Source: Aestuariibaculum lutulentum | GTDB taxonomy: Bacteria; Bacteroidota; Bacteroidia; Flavobacteriales; Flavobacteriaceae | NCBI RefSeq assembly: GCF_032926325.1 | Contig: NZ_CP136709.1 | Span: 2,760,501 to 2,824,500, forward strand | Length of the DNA: 64,000 bases | Reading direction: 5' to 3' | In this document: piece after piece, positions 25,434 through 34,237 of the stretch | How the letters are laid out: every line of letters starts with the position of its first letter | How positions within the stretch are numbered: position 1 is the first letter of the stretch | Program-made: the position numbers and the translations under genes | Notes under the pieces: generated by a model | What the model was told of the DNA's origin: nothing | Databases searched by the model: none | Seen by the model: only the letters and a program-made list of their open reading frames with translations

Positions 25434-25447
25434 AGGTTGTTTTGTGC
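25419..25447. repeat. 12-bp inverted repeat spanning two convergent stop codons
   Basis: GCACAAAACAAC (25419-25430) and GTTGTTTTGTGC (25436-25447) form a perfect stem with loop TAAAG. Each arm is coding: the Nudix protein ends in AQNN and the arginase-family protein in AQNNL. The hairpin may stop transcription from both sides, although no T-run follows. Confidence 0.8.
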
Positions 25448-26503
25448 ACTAATAAAGTCTGTTATTAAATAAGTGATAAGTTTTCCAACTTGCGATGCCG
25501 TTTCTTCGGTTGGTGCAGCCTCACAAATATGCAAATAACTTGCATTCGGGTTTTCGGCAAAATAGCTAACAAATCGTCTGGCATTGTTTACAGAAAAACC
25601 ACTAGGGGTCATGGCACTACTTGGTATATTTTCAATAGTATCACAATCCACCTCAATACCATAAGGGCTTGCTCCAACAAAATCTAAAGCGGTTTTCATG
25701 GCTGTTGAAAATTTTACCTTATGCGTCACTTCAATATCTTCAAAGGTTGTGTACTGGATGTTATCTAACTTTTTCAGGGTTTTAAATAAAGCTCTTGATG
25801 TGTAATTTCTTTGTAATCCAAAAATGCTGTAGTTTTTCAGGAATCCTTCAGAATAGGCATAACTAAAACCGTTACCGCTGTGTCGACCTTCTTCTGCTCT
25901 AAAATCGGAATGCGCATCCATGTTCACCACATTAATAGGTTTGCCCAAAGCCAAACTTGTTCCTTTTATATTTCCATAGGCATTATTATGTCCTCCGCCA
26001 ATAATTATAGGTTTTTTTCCAGCTAAAACAATTTGATTAATTATGTAAGCGACATGGGTATCAATTTCTTTTACAATGTCTCGTGCTTTTATAAAACTTT
26101 TCTTCTTATCAGGATTTAAAAGTGATAATTTTTGTAATTCTTCAGAAAAATTTAAACGCCCTAAAATTAAAACGTTTTGAGGAGTTGTAAACTCGTTACT
26201 CTGTATGTTTAACAGGGTTTTTAAGGTAATTTCCCACGTCTTAGAAGTGCCAATTTTACCGTGGTTTGCGAACACTCCTACATCCTCTGGTAAACCAATA
26301 ATTACGTACTTGACATCCAAACTTTTAAGTTGGTCGTATATATTTGAAATGCTGGTTAAGAGCTTAATCTCCTGACCGAACTTGGATTCACCGGAACGTT
26401 TGTTTAATAGTTTATTTAAACTATTTTTATCGAATAAAGAAAGTTTATCCATGTGAGTAAATAAATTTTGAAACGAAATTACATCATTATTTATTTGTGG
26501 CAT
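25430..26503 (-). CDS. arginase/formimidoylglutamase-family ureohydrolase
   Basis: A 357-aa ureohydrolase-fold enzyme with a binuclear Mn site. All six metal ligands can be read: His in IGGGHNNAYGN near residue 176, Asp-His-Asp in NMDAHSDFRAE near 200, and the Asp pair in VDCDTIEN near 285. GGGHN in place of the arginase GGDHS fits the formimidoylglutamase (HutG-like) side of the family. No other histidine-degradation gene is nearby, so the substrate is not settled. A long N-terminal extension (~70 residues) precedes the fold. Confidence 0.8.
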   Translation of the reverse strand: MPQINNDVISFQNLFTHMDKLSLFDKNSLNKLLNKRSGESKFGQEIKLLTSISNIYDQLKSLDVKYVIIGLPEDVGVFANHGKIGTSKTWEITLKTLLNIQSNEFTTPQNVLILGRLNFSEELQKLSLLNPDKKKSFIKARDIVKEIDTHVAYIINQIVLAGKKPIIIGGGHNNAYGNIKGTSLALGKPINVVNMDAHSDFRAEEGRHSGNGFSYAYSEGFLKNYSIFGLQRNYTSRALFKTLKKLDNIQYTTFEDIEVTHKVKFSTAMKTALDFVGASPYGIEVDCDTIENIPSSAMTPSGFSVNNARRFVSYFAENPNASYLHICEAAPTEETASQVGKLITYLITDFISAQNNL

Positions 26504-26559
26504 TATAAAAATAAAAAATATTAAACAACGTAGATTTTAATCATTAAAAACAAACAATT

Positions 26560-27444
26560 ATGGAAAACAACAAAAGCAGTATCGGTCTGAAGGTTGCGTT
26601 GGGGATTGCAGTGGTCCTATTTTTAGGCATGGCATTCTATTCAATGAACTTGTATCAGGAAAGTAACAAAGTTCAGCAGGACTTAACTGAGGAAAAACAA
26701 AAAGTAATGGATGAGTTAAGCCTAATGGCAAGTCAGTATGACGAAGCCATAGGTGAAAATGAAGTGGCTAACCAAAATTTAATTGAAGCTCGAGCACGTA
26801 TTCAAGGGTTAATGGATTCACTAAAAATCTCAGAAACCAACGTGAAAAGCTTATGGAGATACAAACAAAAATATGCGTCTTTACAAAAAGAAATGGATGT
26901 GTTGTTAGCACAAAACGATTCGTTAAAAGTGAGCAATGCTTATTTAGCAACGTCTTTAGATAGTACTCGCGTTCGTCTAGAAGAGCGTACGATGTTCAAC
27001 GATTCGTTATTACTTCAAAATACAGCTTTGGCCGAAGTGGTTTCTAATGCAGCAGTGCTTTCTGCAGTAGATTTAAAAGCTTCAGGAGTAATTGTAAGAA
27101 CCTCAGGAAAGGTAATTCCAACCGAGCGTGCCGGACGTAGTGATAAAATTAGAGTATGTTTTATTGTAGCTAAAAATAAATTAGTACAAGCTGGAGATCA
27201 GGAATTATATATTCAGGTTATCGACCCAAAAAACAATATTATTGGTTTAAACGAGCAAGTACAGTTTGATGAAGTAACTTTAAATTACAGTTTAATTAGT
27301 AAGTTTAATTACGAAAATGCAAACTTAAATGTATGTGAATTTATTGCGCCTCGCGGTGATGAGGATTTCGATGAAGGACGCTACATTGTGAATGTTTTTA
27401 ATGAAAAAGATTTAGTATCTACATCAGAATTTACACTTAAGTAA
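26560..27444 (+). CDS. membrane-anchored coiled-coil protein (hypothetical)
   Basis: A 294-aa protein with one N-terminal membrane helix (VALGIAVVLFLGMAFYSMNL, residues ~12-31), a coiled coil of about 120 residues rich in Gln, Glu and Leu, and a C-terminal globular domain (from ~165: LKASGVIVRTSGKVIPTERA, then IRVCFIVAKNKL and YIVNVFNEKDL at the end) that looks beta-rich. It probably sits in the inner membrane with the C-terminus in the periplasm. No enzyme motif is visible; I do not recognise the family by name. It is divergent from the arginase-family gene and ends in its own terminator. Confidence 0.75.
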   Translation: MENNKSSIGLKVALGIAVVLFLGMAFYSMNLYQESNKVQQDLTEEKQKVMDELSLMASQYDEAIGENEVANQNLIEARARIQGLMDSLKISETNVKSLWRYKQKYASLQKEMDVLLAQNDSLKVSNAYLATSLDSTRVRLEERTMFNDSLLLQNTALAEVVSNAAVLSAVDLKASGVIVRTSGKVIPTERAGRSDKIRVCFIVAKNKLVQAGDQELYIQVIDPKNNIIGLNEQVQFDEVTLNYSLISKFNYENANLNVCEFIAPRGDEDFDEGRYIVNVFNEKDLVSTSEFTLK

Positions 27445-27464
27445 ACGTATATACCCCAGATTAT

Positions 27465-27496
27465 AAAAACCTCAAGTGAAAGCTTGAGGTTTTTTC
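27465..27496 (+). terminator. terminator of the coiled-coil gene
   Basis: AAAACCTCAAG / CTTGAGGTTTT stem, loop TGAAAG, then T-run. Confidence 0.92.
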
Positions 27497-27557
27497 ATAC
27501 AATATTGTTTCGTTTGAAGGAAATTAATTTGCTCTTACTCGAATTTTAATTGAAATG

Positions 27558-27588
27558 TTGTGATATATGAGCATAACTTTTACATTTG
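27558..27588 (+). promoter_or_regulatory. promoter of the Crp/Fnr-type gene
   Basis: TTG at 27558-27560, 20-bp spacer, TACATTTG at 27581-27588. The predicted 5' UTR is about 125 nt, longer than usual for this window. Confidence 0.7.
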
Positions 27589-27718
27589 GTATGATACACT
27601 GCATTTGTATGACTTAGGAGATTAATAGCAACTCATCCCTTTTTGTTTAATAATGCATCTGTTAATACTAACTAATACCAAATAGGCATTTACTAATGCT
27701 TGAAAATTTACTAATAGA

Positions 27719-28294
27719 ATGCAATTAGAAGAAGAAATTCTAAATTCTTTTTCAAATATTTCTAATGAAACATTTGAAGAACTTTTAAAAGTATCGGAGT
27801 TAAAAACATTGAGACCAGGGACACAACTGGTTAAAATAAACGAAATTCCTAACAAGGTTTACCTGTTGTTATCAGGTGTTGTTAGGTGTTATATATGTAC
27901 AGAATCAGGTAAGGAGTTTAATAAAAGCTTTTACCTGTCGAATAGCTTTTTTGGTTCCCTAACGGCTTTAATGAAAAACGAGCCTTCACAATTTGTTTTT
28001 GAAACACTTACCGATTGTGAAATTCACGAAGTCGATTTTAAGAAAGTCATGGAACTTGCTGAAACAAATTTATCGGTGAGTAAATTATATAATAAAGTAC
28101 TTCAATCGTTTTACGTGTTATATGAAAAGCGTTTGGTGGATTTAATATCGCTTGAAGCTAAAGATAGATATGTAGAATTGCAGAAACAAATTCCTGATGT
28201 CGACAAGATTATTCCACAATATCACATAGCTTCCTATTTAGGAATTACACCAGTTCAGTTAAGTCGCATTAGAAAAAAAAGTGAAATCAATTAA
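27719..28294 (+). CDS. Crp/Fnr-family transcriptional regulator
   Basis: A 191-aa regulator with an N-terminal cyclic-nucleotide-binding-like barrel (LRPGTQLVKINEIPNKVYLL near residue 33, LLSGVVRCYI near 53) and a short C-terminal winged helix (HIASYLGITPVQLSRIRKK). No Fe-S Cys cluster of FNR type is seen, and the cAMP-contact residues are not conserved. Proteins of this short type are common in Bacteroidota with unknown ligands. It has its own promoter at 27558. Confidence 0.88.
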   Translation: MQLEEEILNSFSNISNETFEELLKVSELKTLRPGTQLVKINEIPNKVYLLLSGVVRCYICTESGKEFNKSFYLSNSFFGSLTALMKNEPSQFVFETLTDCEIHEVDFKKVMELAETNLSVSKLYNKVLQSFYVLYEKRLVDLISLEAKDRYVELQKQIPDVDKIIPQYHIASYLGITPVQLSRIRKKSEIN

Positions 28295-28304
28295 CATTTG
28301 TTAA

Positions 28305-28334
28305 TTGATTGAAAGCTGTTAAGTAATATATTTG
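28305..28334 (+). promoter_or_regulatory. promoter of an orphan short RNA
   Basis: TTG at 28305-28307, 19-bp spacer, TATATTTG at 28327-28334, starting 11 bp after the crp-like stop and pointing into a gap with no ORF. Confidence 0.6.
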
Positions 28335-28339
28335 GCAGG

Positions 28340-28437
28340 AATTCCTTTCTTAAGTATACCTAATTAACTAACAAGGAAAGATTAATAGCTAACCAACCAA
28401 CAAAAAAAATCAGGTCATTTTAATGACCTGATTTTTG
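28340..28437 (+). ncRNA. candidate small RNA between crp-like and fumC genes
   Basis: A promoter (28305-28334) and an intrinsic terminator (28404-28437) bracket ~98 nt without any ATG. The body is A/C-rich and largely unpaired, with AACTAACAAGG and GCTAACCAACCAAC, then the terminator stem. This layout is that of a trans-acting sRNA, but it could also be only a convergent terminator region. Confidence 0.4.
28404..28437. terminator. bidirectional terminator between crp-like/sRNA and fumC
   Basis: AAATCAGGTCATT / AATGACCTGATTT stem with A-run and T-run flanks. Confidence 0.9.
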
Positions 28438-28461
28438 TTTTTATAGATTTTGATTTATGGC

Positions 28462-29859
28462 TTATTTTAAGCTTCCAACCATATCTTCTGGTTTAACCCA
28501 AGCGTCGTAATCTTCGGCTGTAACATAGCCTAAATTAACAGCCTCTTCTTTTAAGGTTGTTCCGTTTTTGTGTGCTGTGTTGGCAATTTCAGCAGCTTTA
28601 TAATATCCGATTTTGGTATTTAAAGCCGTTACAAGCATTAAAGAGTTGTTAAGTAATTTTGTAATCACTTCGTGGTTTGGTTCGATACCAATCGCACAGT
28701 TTTCATCGAAACTTACACAAGCATCACCAATTAACTGAGCAGATTGTAAAACATTAGCAGCCATAACTGGTTTAAATACGTTAAGCTCGTAGTGTCCTTG
28801 TAAACCACCCACAGAAACCGCTACGTCGTTACCCATAACCTGAGCACAAACCATAGTTAAAGCCTCACATTGAGTTGGGTTTACTTTTCCTGGCATAATA
28901 GAACTTCCTGGCTCATTAGCAGGGATAATAATTTCTCCAATACCACTTCTTGGTCCAGAAGCCATCATTCTAATATCGTTAGCTATTTTGTTTAAAGAAA
29001 CCGCTAATTGTTTTAAAGCACCGTGTGTTTCAACTAAAGCGTCGTGTGCAGCTAGAGCTTCAAATTTATTAGGAGCCGTAACAAAAGGTAATTTTGTAAA
29101 CTGAGCAATATATTCGGCAACACGCTTACTGTAACCTTTAGGTGTATTTAATCCGGTACCAACAGCTGTTCCTCCTAAAGCTAATTCACTTAAGTGAGGT
29201 AAGGTGTTTTCTAAAGCTTTAATACCGTAGTTTAATTGGGCAACATAACCTGAAAGCTCTTGCCCTAAAGTTAGAGGCGTTGCATCCATAAGGTGAGTAC
29301 GTCCAATTTTTACAACATTTTTGAACGCATCAGATTTTTTTTGAAGTGTATCGCGTAACTGTTTTACACCTGGTAATGTTACTTCTACAATTTTCTTGTA
29401 AGCAGCAATGTGCATACCTGTAGGGAAGGTATCGTTAGACGATTGTGATTTATTAACGTCGTCGTTTGGCTGAATCGCTTTATCGCCTTCACCAATTACT
29501 TTACCTGCTAATTGCTGAGCACGATTAGCGATAACTTCGTTAACATTCATATTACTTTGGGTTCCTGAACCTGTTTGCCAGATAACTAAAGGAAACTGAT
29601 CGTCGTGTTTTCCTTCTAAAATTTCATCACAAACAGCAGCAATTAAATCGCGCTTTTCAATAGGTAAAACCCCTAATTCACAGTTTGTAAAAGCGGCAGC
29701 TTTTTTTAGGTAAGCAAATCCGTAAACAATTTCTAAAGGCATAGAAGCAGAAGGTCCTATTTTAAAATTGTTTCTTGAACGCTCGGTTTGTGCGCCCCAA
29801 AGTTTATCGGCAGGCACTTTTACCTCGCCCATGGTATCTTTTTCTATTCTAAAACTCAT
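28462..29859 (-). CDS. fumC: fumarate hydratase class II
   Basis: TCA-cycle enzyme converting fumarate to L-malate, iron-independent and tetrameric. The 465-aa protein has the superfamily signature GSSIMPGKVNPTQCE near residue 318, WQTGSGTQSNMNVNEVIANR near 95, NDVNKSQSSNDTFPTGMHIA near 132 and KIGRTHLMDATPLTLGQE near 183 with the catalytic His. A -7 box lies at 29885-29892. Confidence 0.97.
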   Translation of the reverse strand: MSFRIEKDTMGEVKVPADKLWGAQTERSRNNFKIGPSASMPLEIVYGFAYLKKAAAFTNCELGVLPIEKRDLIAAVCDEILEGKHDDQFPLVIWQTGSGTQSNMNVNEVIANRAQQLAGKVIGEGDKAIQPNDDVNKSQSSNDTFPTGMHIAAYKKIVEVTLPGVKQLRDTLQKKSDAFKNVVKIGRTHLMDATPLTLGQELSGYVAQLNYGIKALENTLPHLSELALGGTAVGTGLNTPKGYSKRVAEYIAQFTKLPFVTAPNKFEALAAHDALVETHGALKQLAVSLNKIANDIRMMASGPRSGIGEIIIPANEPGSSIMPGKVNPTQCEALTMVCAQVMGNDVAVSVGGLQGHYELNVFKPVMAANVLQSAQLIGDACVSFDENCAIGIEPNHEVITKLLNNSLMLVTALNTKIGYYKAAEIANTAHKNGTTLKEEAVNLGYVTAEDYDAWVKPEDMVGSLK

Positions 29860-29884
29860 CGTAATAATGATTTAATTAAAGTAA

Positions 29885-29892
29885 CAAAGTTA
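29885..29892 (-). promoter_or_regulatory. -7 box of fumC
   Basis: TAACTTTG on the minus strand, an exact TAnnTTTG match about 26 bp before the ATG; the -33 element is weak. Confidence 0.45.
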
Positions 29893-30035
29893 AGTTTTTT
29901 ACTAAGTTTTAAGGTATGATAAAAGTTAGTTTTATTAATTTTTTTCATCTAAAATATTTAAAGTTATAAATTCTTTTGTAAAACCTATTAAATTGATTAA
30001 TTTAGTAGGAATTAAACATAAAAAAAATAACGATT

Positions 30036-30677
30036 ATGGCAACAATTAGATTAGGAGATACAGCCCCTAATTTTACTGCAAAGTCTACCGAAGGCGATAT
30101 TAATTTTCATGAATGGTTAGGCGGTAGTTGGGGGATTTTGTTTTCGCATCCAGCCGATTACACACCTGTTTGTACAACCGAACTAGGTACTGTAGCAAAG
30201 TATAAAGATGAATTTGCAAAGCGTAACGTTAAAGTCGTAGCCTTAAGTGTTGATGGATTGGAGTCTCATCAGGGCTGGGTAAACGATATTAACGAAACCC
30301 AAAATACAACTGTAAATTTTCCAATTATTGCGGATGAAGACCGAAAGGTGTCTGAACTTTATGATATGATTCACCCGAATGCCAGTGAAAAATTTACTGT
30401 ACGTTCGGTTTTTGTAATTGGTGACGATAAAAAAGTAAAACTGATTATAACCTATCCGGCTTCAACAGGAAGAAATTTTGAAGAATTATTACGGGTAATT
30501 GATAGTTTACAGTTAACGGCTTACCATAAAGTAGCCACACCAGCAAACTGGAAGAGTGGTGAAGATGTGGTGATTTCTCCGGTGATTACCAATGAGGAAA
30601 TTCCGAGTTTATTCCCTAAAGGACATAAAGAAATTAAGCCTTATCTAAGGATGACGCCACAACCCAATTTAGATTAA
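30036..30677 (+). CDS. peroxiredoxin, Prx6 (1-Cys) type
   Basis: A 213-aa thiol peroxidase that reduces H2O2 and organic peroxides in the cytosol. The peroxidatic site is HPADYTPVCTTELG near residue 40 with the conserved Pro-Thr-Cys context. KVVALSVDGLESHQGWVNDI near 70 and the C-terminal dimer/arm segment (VATPANWKSGEDVVISPVIT) are typical of the Prx6/AhpC2 type. No second Cys in the resolving position is seen. It has its own terminator at 30691. Confidence 0.93.
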   Translation: MATIRLGDTAPNFTAKSTEGDINFHEWLGGSWGILFSHPADYTPVCTTELGTVAKYKDEFAKRNVKVVALSVDGLESHQGWVNDINETQNTTVNFPIIADEDRKVSELYDMIHPNASEKFTVRSVFVIGDDKKVKLIITYPASTGRNFEELLRVIDSLQLTAYHKVATPANWKSGEDVVISPVITNEEIPSLFPKGHKEIKPYLRMTPQPNLD

Positions 30678-30690
30678 CACTTAAATTGTA

Positions 30691-30721
30691 AAGCATCGAC
30701 ATTAAAAGTTGATGCTTTTTT
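30691..30721 (+). terminator. terminator of the peroxiredoxin gene
   Basis: AAAGCATCGAC / GTTGATGCTTT (one G-T wobble), loop ATTAAAA, T-run. Confidence 0.85.
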
Positions 30722-30779
30722 GTTTTTAAGAATTAAATTAATTGGTAATTTTAAGAACATCATTTTATAAAATTTAGCC

Positions 30780-31223
30780 ATGTTATATAGAGTGTATTTT
30801 AAGATTGATATTGATGCCGCAAATTCCAAGGTTTGGGACGTGCTTTGGGGAAAAGAAACTTATCCGAAATGGACGAAGATTTTTAGTGAAGATTCTCAGG
30901 TGGAAACCGATTGGGAAGAAGGAAGTAAAGCGCTGTTTATAAATGGGGAGGGAAGCGGTATGGTTAGCCGAATTTATAAACGTATTACCAATGAGTTTAT
31001 GGGAATTGAACATTTAGGTATGCTTGAAAAAGGTGTTGAGCTACCTCCAAATGAAAAAACAAAAGACTGGTTTGGAGCTAAAGAAGATTATACATTAACA
31101 GAGGAAAATGGCATAACAACTCTTGAGGTTGGCATGGATTCGGCCGAAGAATATCAATCGTATTTTGAAAAAACATTTCCTAAGGCACTTCAAATAGTAA
31201 AAGAATTGTCTGAGAATCTATAG
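30780..31223 (+). CDS. SRPBCC-domain protein
   Basis: A 147-aa START/polyketide-cyclase-like protein. The fold marks are a first strand then AANSKVWDVLWGKETYPKWT near residue 15, WEEGSKALFINGEGSGMVSR near 44 and a long C-terminal helix (ESYFEKTFPKALQIVKELS-like). Ligand unknown. It sits alone between a peroxiredoxin and a small membrane protein gene, both in the same direction but each with its own signals. Confidence 0.78.
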   Translation: MLYRVYFKIDIDAANSKVWDVLWGKETYPKWTKIFSEDSQVETDWEEGSKALFINGEGSGMVSRIYKRITNEFMGIEHLGMLEKGVELPPNEKTKDWFGAKEDYTLTEENGITTLEVGMDSAEEYQSYFEKTFPKALQIVKELSENL

Positions 31224-31284
31224 TTAGTCTGTTCAGTAATCTTTTAAAATCTTAAAAACTCTGTTAATAAATTTTAGTTTCATA

Positions 31285-31315
31285 TTGTATTACAAAAAGC
31301 TTTATATTATCTTTG
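31285..31315 (+). promoter_or_regulatory. promoter of the 58-aa membrane protein gene
   Basis: TTG at 31285-31287, 20-bp spacer, TATCTTTG at 31308-31315, the best two-box match in this part of the window. Confidence 0.7.
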
Positions 31316-31345
31316 CTTCATATTTTTTAAAGACACTTAACAATT

Positions 31346-31522
31346 ATGTTCGATTTTGACCAATATTTAGGATTTTTAGCTTTTTTAACCATCTTAACCA
31401 TAGGGTTTTGGTTAATGATTTTCTTAATGACCTTTGTTATTCCTTACTGGATTGGAGGTGCTTTAATTGAAAGAATAAAAGAAATTAGAGAAGAGAAAAA
31501 AGCTAAGCGTCAAAACGCCTAA
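31346..31522 (+). CDS. 58-aa single-pass membrane protein (hypothetical)
   Basis: A complete small gene with its own consensus promoter and a strong terminator. It encodes an acidic N-terminus (MFDFDQYL), a hydrophobic stretch of ~35 residues (LAFLTILTIGFWLMIFLMTF, then VIPYWIGGALI) and a basic helical tail (ERIKEIREEKKAKRQ). Topology suggests one or two membrane passes with the charged tail in the cytoplasm. No known family is recognised. The tight promoter-ORF-terminator packing makes it a believable gene. Confidence 0.75.
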   Translation: MFDFDQYLGFLAFLTILTIGFWLMIFLMTFVIPYWIGGALIERIKEIREEKKAKRQNA

Positions 31523-31545
31523 CATTTTTTTGATAATATATTAAC

Positions 31546-31581
31546 AAAAAAAGGGAAGCTAAATTTAGCTTCCCTTTTTTT
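31546..31581. terminator. perfectly palindromic bidirectional terminator
   Basis: A 36-bp perfect inverted repeat: an A-run, AGGGAAGCTAAA, its complement TTTAGCTTCCCT and a T-run. It serves the 58-aa gene and the convergent TonB-type barrel gene. Confidence 0.95.
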
Positions 31582-31600
31582 GTTTGAGGAGGTTTCATAA

Positions 31601-34147
31601 TTAGAAACCTCCCATATCGTCATCGCCACCACCAAATCCGGTGTTAGGACGTTCACGTTTCTTTTGTTGGTTGAATCTGTAGATCAATGATAAGTTTACC
31701 TGACGTTGTCTCCATTGGTGTTCGCTGTAGGTTTCAATGCCTTCTGTGGATCTTGTTGAACGGCGTTTTCTAGAGTTTAATAAATCTTGTGCATTTAATG
31801 AAATCGTTGCATTGTTTTTAAAGATGTCTTTACTAAAAGCTAAGTCTATAGAGAACATACCTTCGGTTTCGCCTTGAGCATTTGCGCTTGGTCCCATATA
31901 ATGCATATTAGTTTGCCAATCTATATTTGATGGTAAGCTTACTTTACTACTAAAACGTGCAAACCAACTGGTATTTTTCGTTCCGTAATCTATTCCGTTA
32001 AATTCACCTTCTTTTTCAAACTGGAAAAAGTTAAAGCTGGAATTAATTCTCAACCATTTTTCAGGATTATACATGATGCCAACTTCTCCACCTGTTCTGG
32101 TGTTATTCGATAAGTTTATAGGCATTCTTCTGGTAATTTGAATTCCGTCTGAAGTATAGTAACCTGTATTTTCCTGAATAAATTCGAAAGAATCAGTTTC
32201 GTACTGATAATAGATAGAAGAAGTTAAGGTTAATTTATCCCAACGTTTTAAGTAACCAATATCAAAAGCACTTGCAAAAGCAGGACTTAAGTTTGGATTT
32301 CCTTGAAAAACAGTTGTTCTACTTGAACGAGAAGGGAACGGGTTAATGAAAAATCCTCTTGGTCTGTTTATACGCCTATTGTACCCAAAAGAGATGTTCT
32401 CTTCAGAATCGTCACTATTACCTGCTAAATTGTAAATTAAATTTACAGTGGGAAACAGACCTAAATAGTTGTTGTTAAAATCGGTGTCTATTGGATATCC
32501 AAAAGCTGTTTGTAATTCTTCTTCGGTTAATCTGGAATCTATATTCCCCTTAAGTTGTGTGTTTTCTAAACGTAATCCTAAAAGGAATGAGAATTCACCA
32601 AATTTATTCCCGTATTGAGAGTACACAGCATTTATGTTTTCTGTATAATCAAAAATATTTGTAAGCGTGTCGTTTACAAAGAAACTACCATCATTAATGT
32701 TTTCTTGCTCTAAAACATAATCTGTTGATTTGTTTTTGAAGTTTCCACGATATCCTGCTTCAAAACGAGATTTGTCGTTTATTGGTAAAACGTAATCGGC
32801 TTGTAACAAGTATTCTTTTTCATCTTCAACTGAAAATATATTTTCATTCTGAAAGGCATCGGGATTAGTTTTATCAGTAAAAATATAGTCTTCATTAATG
32901 CGGGTTGATTTATCTTCAGACCCATTTTCATATTGGAAATCAGCTGTTAATTCATGACCCTCATCATTCAATTTTGTAATATAATTTAATGCAAACTGAT
33001 ATTTGTTATCGTCTTCACTTTCTTGTTCGCTTCTAAGCGTTCGCTCGACTATACTTCCGCTGTTATAGCGGTCACTGGTGTTAAGGGATAAATCGTCGTC
33101 ATTACCAAAGTTGTAAAATACACTACCGGTAATAGAAGTTTTATCTGATAAAAAGTATTCGATACCAGTATTAGCGTTGTAGTTTCTGTTTATACGGTCT
33201 ACATTCTGGTCTTCAATAATTCTTTCGTACTCAGGTAATGTTGTAACGCCATCAACTGTAGTTGCCGAATATTTACTATCGTTAAAACTGTTTCTTGGCG
33301 GAGCAGCGTATCTAAATCCTAAATTAGAAAATAAGTTGAATTTTTCTGTACGATAATTTAAGTTAGCGGAAACACCTACGTTATCCGGATTTCCCAATGT
33401 TAAATTGAATGAGCCATTAAAACCTAAAGTTTCTTTTTGTCGTAAAATGATGTTTAAAATTCCGGCAGTACCTTCTGCATCATATCGCGCTGAGGGCGAT
33501 GTAATAACTTCAACACGTTCTATAGCTGAAGCAGGTAATTGACTGAAGATATTTGAGTCCGAGAAACCTGCCATAGCTGAAGGCTTTCCGTTAATTAGAA
33601 TCTTTACATTTTCATTTCCTCTTAAGCTAATAGCACCTTCAACATCTACAGAAACCGATGGCACATTATTTAAAGCATCACTTACTGTTCCTCCGGCGGT
33701 AGTTAAATCCTTTCCGATGTTGTAAATCTTTTTGTCAAGTTTTATTTCAACTGTTGTTTTTTCAGCAATAACTTCAACTTCATCCAGTGTAGCAAGGTCT
33801 TCGGTTAAAGCTATGGTTCCTAAATCTTCGTTTTTTGTGAGATTCTTATTGGTGAGTGTAACTTTTTTATAGGAAATATATTCAATTGAAATATCGTAAA
33901 TGCCTTTTGCAACCGGAATGCTAAAATTACCATTAGTATCTGTTATACAGCCGTCGACTATTTTGTTTTCAGCTTTACTAAAAAAGGCAACGGTAGCGTA
34001 TTCTAAAGGCATATTCATGTCTTGGTCGATTACCTTTCCGGTTATAATGATGTTTTTTTCGGCAACTGGATCAGTACTTTTTGGTTGTGCTAAAGCCGAT
34101 AATACGGCGCCAAAAAGAGCAAAGGCAGTTAGTAGATATTTGGTCAT
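31601..34147 (-). CDS. TonB-dependent-receptor-like outer-membrane beta-barrel protein
   Basis: An 848-aa outer-membrane protein. Order of parts: signal peptide ending ALAQ near residue 21; carboxypeptidase-regulatory-like Ig domain ~34-115 (ITGKVIDQDMNMPLEYATVA); plug-like domain ~125-235 (AGGTVSDALNNVPSVSVD, LRGNENVKILINGKPSAM, SARYDAEGTAGILNI); then a large Tyr/Asn-rich barrel ending in VNLSLIYRFNQ. This is the OMP_b-brl_3 type common in Bacteroidota. No SusD partner is next to it, so peptide or other ligands are possible; substrate unknown. The Gly/Asp-rich C-terminal tail (FGGGDDDMGGF) after the barrel is unusual but seen in relatives. Confidence 0.9.
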   Translation of the reverse strand: MTKYLLTAFALFGAVLSALAQPKSTDPVAEKNIIITGKVIDQDMNMPLEYATVAFFSKAENKIVDGCITDTNGNFSIPVAKGIYDISIEYISYKKVTLTNKNLTKNEDLGTIALTEDLATLDEVEVIAEKTTVEIKLDKKIYNIGKDLTTAGGTVSDALNNVPSVSVDVEGAISLRGNENVKILINGKPSAMAGFSDSNIFSQLPASAIERVEVITSPSARYDAEGTAGILNIILRQKETLGFNGSFNLTLGNPDNVGVSANLNYRTEKFNLFSNLGFRYAAPPRNSFNDSKYSATTVDGVTTLPEYERIIEDQNVDRINRNYNANTGIEYFLSDKTSITGSVFYNFGNDDDLSLNTSDRYNSGSIVERTLRSEQESEDDNKYQFALNYITKLNDEGHELTADFQYENGSEDKSTRINEDYIFTDKTNPDAFQNENIFSVEDEKEYLLQADYVLPINDKSRFEAGYRGNFKNKSTDYVLEQENINDGSFFVNDTLTNIFDYTENINAVYSQYGNKFGEFSFLLGLRLENTQLKGNIDSRLTEEELQTAFGYPIDTDFNNNYLGLFPTVNLIYNLAGNSDDSEENISFGYNRRINRPRGFFINPFPSRSSRTTVFQGNPNLSPAFASAFDIGYLKRWDKLTLTSSIYYQYETDSFEFIQENTGYYTSDGIQITRRMPINLSNNTRTGGEVGIMYNPEKWLRINSSFNFFQFEKEGEFNGIDYGTKNTSWFARFSSKVSLPSNIDWQTNMHYMGPSANAQGETEGMFSIDLAFSKDIFKNNATISLNAQDLLNSRKRRSTRSTEGIETYSEHQWRQRQVNLSLIYRFNQQKKRERPNTGFGGGDDDMGGF

Positions 34148-34237
34148 AGTTGTTTTTTAAAGTGTTAGACTTCAAAAAAACATATAAGTTTAGTAGGGTT
34201 TTGTTAAAATAAAGTTAATTAGGGTGTTAGCCGAGTG

